From NCBI RefSeq assembly GCF_003076635.1, contig NZ_QDKG01000004.1, positions 1 to 64,000 of the forward strand: a DNA stretch of 64,000 nt, given 5' to 3'. The DNA comes from Sphingobacterium corticibacter (GTDB lineage Bacteria > Bacteroidota > Bacteroidia > Sphingobacteriales > Sphingobacteriaceae). Made by a program: the position numbers and the translations under genes. Positions 59,685-64,000 of the stretch are shown one piece after another (position 1 is the stretch's first letter; each line of letters opens with the position of its first letter). Under the pieces are notes generated by a model. That model had not been told where the DNA came from. It worked only from the letters and a program-made list of their open reading frames with translations, and did no database searches.

Positions 59685-60821
59685 CTACAATAAGTCTTTC
59701 ATTTGTACGATCGGCACATGCTGTTGTGAAGTTACCTGCGCTAGCGGCTGATGCTTTGGCCGCACATAACCTGCTTCACTTAGCGGCCATAACAGGGGAG
59801 ACAGATAATTCACACAGGATTTAATCCCTTGATCGATAGCTGATGGTACGCCGGTATCTTTCGAATTTTTAGCTTCGTTTTCAATCTCAAACGCACCAAC
59901 ATAGCCGCGCTCGCGCAAAGTCGTGGTGAATGCATTCCAATCCATATGGTCCGTACCACCAAATCCTGGCAACATGGCTTCATAATGATGACGATCCCAA
60001 TCATTTTTCGGAATCGACACGCCTGCTTTTTCTGCTAAAGCAGCGTCCACCTGTTGCATCGGGTACATCCCACCCCACTGAATGCGTGCCGAATTTTGCA
60101 AGTTTCTTGTGGTCTTAACATGTATGCGCTTTAAACGCGAAATATCGGTTTGCTGGATAACAGCCACCGGATCGGTATTTTGCCAGATATCATGCGAAGG
60201 ATCATAAATCTCTCCATGCGCTTTGCTATCGACCATCGCATACATCAATTGGCGAGCAGCCAGCACACCGGGCAAGTTATTGTAGGTCGTGGTATATCTC
60301 GCGGAGCGCCAACCTTCCATCGGGCAATTCTCGTACGCAATCGTAACACCTAGATCTTCTGCGTAGCGCACGATCGGTGCAAAGATGCGCTTGTATTCGT
60401 CTAAGTTTCGCTGAAATCCATCTTCCATATTACCCAACTCATGGTTGTATCCTACAAAAGTACCGACGATGACATCATTTGCATCACCTCCAAGCAGATG
60501 GGCAATACGAATCAAACGCAGTAAGTGATTCTGGTTTTTGACGCGTTCGCTTTCATCGCCTCCAATCATATTGTCAAAAGCTCCGAGCGACAAACGCAAC
60601 TCGTTTTTATTAAATAGCTCGATCAGCTTTGCGGCATCATCGGCCTCAAAGGACTCGTAGGCCAAATGTGTTGCCGTGTGGTCTGCACGATCGCTATCGG
60701 TACGAAATACACAGAGATCAATTCCTTGCACGCCTAAGGTTACGGCCTTCTCTACCAGTTGTTGTTGGTCTAATTTATCATACGCTGAACTCATCAGCCA
60801 AATCGCATTTTCTTGCTTCAT
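59685..60821 (-). CDS. Sugar phosphate isomerase/epimerase-family TIM-barrel protein
   Basis: 378 residues of the xylose isomerase-like (AP_endonuc_2) fold. Metal-site candidates are the Glu of IAYENCPMEGW, the Asp/His of EIYDPSHDIWQ, the His of RIHVKTTRN and the Glu of GAFEIENEAKNS. The early part has LGVQGIDLCVFRTDSDRADH. Such proteins isomerise or epimerise sugars or inositols; the exact substrate is open. No operon partner, though another Gfo/Idh/MocA enzyme lies 8 kb away. Confidence 0.86.
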   Translation of the reverse strand: MKQENAIWLMSSAYDKLDQQQLVEKAVTLGVQGIDLCVFRTDSDRADHTATHLAYESFEADDAAKLIELFNKNELRLSLGAFDNMIGGDESERVKNQNHLLRLIRIAHLLGGDANDVIVGTFVGYNHELGNMEDGFQRNLDEYKRIFAPIVRYAEDLGVTIAYENCPMEGWRSARYTTTYNNLPGVLAARQLMYAMVDSKAHGEIYDPSHDIWQNTDPVAVIQQTDISRLKRIHVKTTRNLQNSARIQWGGMYPMQQVDAALAEKAGVSIPKNDWDRHHYEAMLPGFGGTDHMDWNAFTTTLRERGYVGAFEIENEAKNSKDTGVPSAIDQGIKSCVNYLSPLLWPLSEAGYVRPKHQPLAQVTSQQHVPIVQMKDLL

Positions 60822-60940
60822 ATGTAGTTATTACTAATCTTGAAAATCTTAATCTATCCAGTACTATTTTCTCCGCTATTAGCTTTGCTGCCGCGAATAG
60901 TTTACATCCATATAGATACCAGTTTTAGCTTACAAAAGCA

Positions 60941-60974
60941 AGAAAGCCTGCTGAAAATTATCAGCAGGCTTTCT
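60941..60974. terminator. Terminator of the DUF2723 gene
   Basis: AGAAAGCCTGCTGA / TCAGCAGGCTTTCT with a 6-base loop, 20 bases past the stop of the minus-strand gene. Confidence 0.75.
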
Positions 60975-60993
60975 GTCTTGAAGAATCTAGATG

Positions 60994-63900
60994 CTATTCT
61001 CCGTACAAGTATTTGTAGGTTTCGAAAAGCTTATCTGCTTCCGCAATTAATTCTTTTTGATTGGTGGTCTTCAATAGATTTTGATAGCGTTGAATCGATG
61101 CCAATCCGAATCGCATATTGCGGTATTCAAGATTTGGCTTGGTTTCCGCTACGGCCATATAATATTGTAGATTCTCCCGAATATACTGCAGATTGCGTTT
61201 TACAATTTCATTGGCTTTGGTAGATTCTCCGACCTTATACATCACATCTACCAAAGGCACATAACTCAATACTTCGCCCATGGTATACACACGATTCGGC
61301 AGGTTCGTGTATGCATTGTTCACCACATCTTTTGCTTTCTTTTGCTCACCCATCAGCAACAAATCTTGCGCAGTCTCACCAAAAATACTACCGGCATACA
61401 TACTAATGTAGCGGTACGAATCTGGATCTAAGTAAGATGATCCCGCGATATTCCCCCAAGTGTATTTGTTCATGATGTTATCATACACCTGTTCCGCATT
61501 GGCAACTGGCCCGCCCATTTCTTCCGATTGAGACAAAGCAACAGGCATTAGCCGTAAGGCAAAACCTTCGGAAACCAAAAAGCGATCGAGACCAATATAA
61601 TTGTCAGATGGCGTAGTCGTGGTGAAGTAAATCGGACGTTCCCAATTGTTATTCTCCAAGATCGATAGAATCGATAACTCGGCACGGCTCACGTATTCCA
61701 TGCTATAATCCCACTGCATGGTATCTACAATAGCATCTTGCCATTGCTTAGGCACGGCATTATTGGCCAACACCGCATCACGGTTTACCTGCAATTGCAT
61801 TTTTTTGGTTGGCAACAGATTTACGTATTCGCCACTTTGCAACTGCACCATATTTTGCTGGTTATCCGACAGCATGATAGCGAGCAGGTTTTGAATATCG
61901 ATATGTTCTGGAATTTGATGATCCTGATAATAGATGACATCACGCACGCCGTCTTTCACTTTGTTAGGATCTATCTTGATTGGCAATGCAGCAGCATCGT
62001 TGACTGGTTGCATCATCTGCTTCATATACCAATCTGAGCTAAGTAAACTTAAGTTGACCACGCGCACATCGGTTCGGAAACCCTCTACCTCTTGCACGTA
62101 CCAGAGCGGATACGTATCATTATCCCCGTAAGTGAATAGGATCGCGTTCGGCGCACAGGACTCCAAATAATTTTTGGCCATGTCGCGCGCTAAGTATTTT
62201 TCCGAACGATCGTGATCGTCCCAGTTTTGGCTCGCTAATAAAACGGGCGCTCCCAATAGCGCAACACCTACCGCGATATAACCTGCGGTTTTTGGATTGA
62301 CCTTTTTAGAGAGGAACTCAGCAATACCGATTACCCCAAAACCAATCCAGATACAGAAGGCATAAAACGAGCCTGCATAGGCATAATCACGTTCACGCGG
62401 TTGCAAAGGCGTTTGATTCAGATAAAGCACGATGGCTAATCCGGTGAAGAAAAACAACAAACCTACGACACCAGCATCGCGCTGCTTATACTTAAAGTGC
62501 CAGATCGCACCGATCAAGCCTAGTATCAACGGCAAAAAGAAATAGGTATTGCGCGCTGAATTTTCTAATTCGGAAGTTGGCAAATCGTACTGACCACCTA
62601 AACGCATATTGTCGATGGGCTTGATTCCGGAAATCCAATTCCCTTCAGTAAATGAGGTATGTCCTTGAATATCATTTTGGCGACCGACAAAGTTCCACAT
62701 GAAATAACGGCTGTACATGTGACCGATCTGATAGCCGAAGAAAAATTTCAAGTTATCAGCCATCGTTGGCTGCTCATCAGGACCTAAGCCCAAAAAGTCT
62801 CTGTACACTTGTACGTGTGGACCTCGCTCAGAATAGATACGTGGAAAAATCGTTTCTCTGTCATAGCTGTACTTCATCTTGGTACGCGCCACGACATAGC
62901 GATCGCCATCTTTGCGGTATACTTTTCCTGCTTCGAATACGTCGGTTGGTTTGGCATCAAAATACTTGCCTTTCAACAAAGGTTCATCGCCGTATTGTTC
63001 GCGGTTTAAATAGCTTAAGAATGTAAATGCGTTATCTGGATCACTATTGTTGAGGGATGGATTGGCCTTTGCACGAATCACGATCATCGCGAAAGAGCTG
63101 TATCCGAATAGGATAAATCCTAAAGATACTAAGGCAATATTTAAGATAGGCTTGGCAGCTTTCGCAGAATACCAGATACCGTAGATTAATGCTCCGATGA
63201 CTACGATGGCAAAAAATGCTGCTCCCGTACCAAAACCCATACCTAAGCTGTTCACAAAGAACAAATCGAAATAAGCGGCAAATTTGATCGAAAACTGAAT
63301 AACGCCCCACAATACGAACGCTAATATCAAGACTCCGATGGATAATGCTTTAACGACACCTTTGGTGGTGACTTGCTGTGTACGTCTAAAATAGATCACC
63401 AATGCGATAGCTGGAATCACCAATAAATTCAGCAAATGCACGGCAATCGAAAGGCCCATGATGTAGGCAATCAGGATCAACCAACGATCTGCTCCCGGTT
63501 CGTCTGCAACGGCTTCCCATTTCAAGATAGCCCAGAATACGACCGCAGTACATAAAGAAGACATGGCATAAACCTCTGATTCTACGGCCGAAAACCAGAA
63601 TGTATCTGAGAAGGTGTAGGCCAACGCACCAACAACACCTGCACCCATAATACGCACTAAAGCGATAGCGGAAATTTCTTGATCTTGATACGAACGCGTG
63701 TAGATTTTGCGCGCTAAAGCGGTGATGCTCCAGAAAAGGAATAGAATGGTCAATCCGCTACATACGGCCGAACCGATGTTCATCCAGAATGCGATGCGCG
63801 TAGTATCGCCCATGGCTAGATTGGAGAATAGGTTTTGGATCATCAAAAATAATGGTGCTCCGGGCTGGTGTACAATCTGCATTTTGTAAGCAGATGCTAT

Positions 63901-64000
63901 AAACTCGCCTGTATCCCACCAGCTCGTTGTGCGCTCGGCAGTCAATACATAGGTAAGCGTCGCTATGACTGCACATAACCAACCCAACCAATTATTAATT
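60994..64000 (-). CDS. DUF2723 membrane protein (protein O-mannosyltransferase-like), partial at window end
   Basis: About 1000 residues visible; the frame is still open at the window edge (INNWLGWLCAV), so the start codon lies outside. Residue block TSWWDTGEFIASAYKMQIVHQPGAPLF is the conserved opening of DUF2723 with the acidic loop of GT-C type enzymes. About 12 membrane helices follow, then a soluble C-terminal half with ESCAPNAILFTYGDNDTYPLWYVQEV and TPR-like helices at the end. Common in Bacteroidota; thought to act in lipid-linked sugar transfer at the cell envelope. Ends at its own terminator. Confidence 0.9.
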   Translation of the reverse strand, partial: INNWLGWLCAVIATLTYVLTAERTTSWWDTGEFIASAYKMQIVHQPGAPLFLMIQNLFSNLAMGDTTRIAFWMNIGSAVCSGLTILFLFWSITALARKIYTRSYQDQEISAIALVRIMGAGVVGALAYTFSDTFWFSAVESEVYAMSSLCTAVVFWAILKWEAVADEPGADRWLILIAYIMGLSIAVHLLNLLVIPAIALVIYFRRTQQVTTKGVVKALSIGVLILAFVLWGVIQFSIKFAAYFDLFFVNSLGMGFGTGAAFFAIVVIGALIYGIWYSAKAAKPILNIALVSLGFILFGYSSFAMIVIRAKANPSLNNSDPDNAFTFLSYLNREQYGDEPLLKGKYFDAKPTDVFEAGKVYRKDGDRYVVARTKMKYSYDRETIFPRIYSERGPHVQVYRDFLGLGPDEQPTMADNLKFFFGYQIGHMYSRYFMWNFVGRQNDIQGHTSFTEGNWISGIKPIDNMRLGGQYDLPTSELENSARNTYFFLPLILGLIGAIWHFKYKQRDAGVVGLLFFFTGLAIVLYLNQTPLQPRERDYAYAGSFYAFCIWIGFGVIGIAEFLSKKVNPKTAGYIAVGVALLGAPVLLASQNWDDHDRSEKYLARDMAKNYLESCAPNAILFTYGDNDTYPLWYVQEVEGFRTDVRVVNLSLLSSDWYMKQMMQPVNDAAALPIKIDPNKVKDGVRDVIYYQDHQIPEHIDIQNLLAIMLSDNQQNMVQLQSGEYVNLLPTKKMQLQVNRDAVLANNAVPKQWQDAIVDTMQWDYSMEYVSRAELSILSILENNNWERPIYFTTTTPSDNYIGLDRFLVSEGFALRLMPVALSQSEEMGGPVANAEQVYDNIMNKYTWGNIAGSSYLDPDSYRYISMYAGSIFGETAQDLLLMGEQKKAKDVVNNAYTNLPNRVYTMGEVLSYVPLVDVMYKVGESTKANEIVKRNLQYIRENLQYYMAVAETKPNLEYRNMRFGLASIQRYQNLLKTTNQKELIAEADKLFETYKYLYGE

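Overview
The window looks like a chromosome segment of a Bacteroidota bacterium, most likely a Sphingobacteriaceae (Sphingobacterium-like) species. The evidence is protein family content (Bacteroidota outer-membrane beta-barrel protein, DUF6428, DUF6132, DUF2723, IntDOT-type integrase), weak or absent Shine-Dalgarno sites, and promoters of the Bacteroidota TTTG / TAnnTTTG type. No species call is possible from sequence reading alone.

Right part (about 50.9-64 kb) is ordinary core genome: tRNA-Pro(TGG), rplS, a Gfo/Idh/MocA oxidoreductase, gyrB, an OmpH/Skp-like lipoprotein, corA, tsaB, yidD-rnpA-rpmH, mscL, a LuxR-type response regulator, a sugar phosphate isomerase/epimerase and a partial DUF2723 membrane protein.

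Left part (1 to about 50.8 kb) is accessory and reads as a genomic island entered next to tRNA-Pro by the tyrosine recombinase at 49.4-50.6 kb; its other end is outside the window. From left to right: an IS3-type element; a gene-poor AT-rich stretch; a CLC-type transporter behind a fluoride riboswitch (probable F-/H+ antiporter); a first arsenic operon (arsR-DUF6428-arsC-acr3-phosphoesterase); DoxX, AraC regulator and outer-membrane protein; an ion/stress block (USP, uppP, trkA/trkH, nhaA); a second copy of the arsenic operon with a 356-bp stretch identical to the first inside acr3; a visibly more GC-rich 14-kb block for extracytoplasmic redox, RND efflux and sulfide/persulfide handling (DsrE-like, three TlpA-like thioredoxins, RND tripartite pump, YeeE pair, Trx, persulfide dioxygenase-rhodanese, TauE, Crp/Fnr regulator); then an AT-rich defence-like block (SIR2 protein, alkyltransferase-like protein, Schlafen-type AlbA_2 protein, HigBA); a decaying hydrolase cluster with at least three broken genes; and finally a three-gene cassette of dCTP-deaminase-like membrane protein, MazG-like protein and a thymine pyrophosphorylase-like (HMUDK_hel type) protein beside the integrase.

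Between these cargo blocks a 19-bp sequence, TTCGTTTTRTGAGACAGAT, recurs five times in the same orientation. Two promoters of the sulfur block share a 26-bp site at identical spacing from the -7 element, a likely target of the adjacent Crp/Fnr protein. The strongest candidate for an undescribed system is the three-gene nucleotide/DNA-base cassette at 46.7-49.2 kb, with an intrinsic terminator placed just before its last gene; the lone SIR2 protein is the second.
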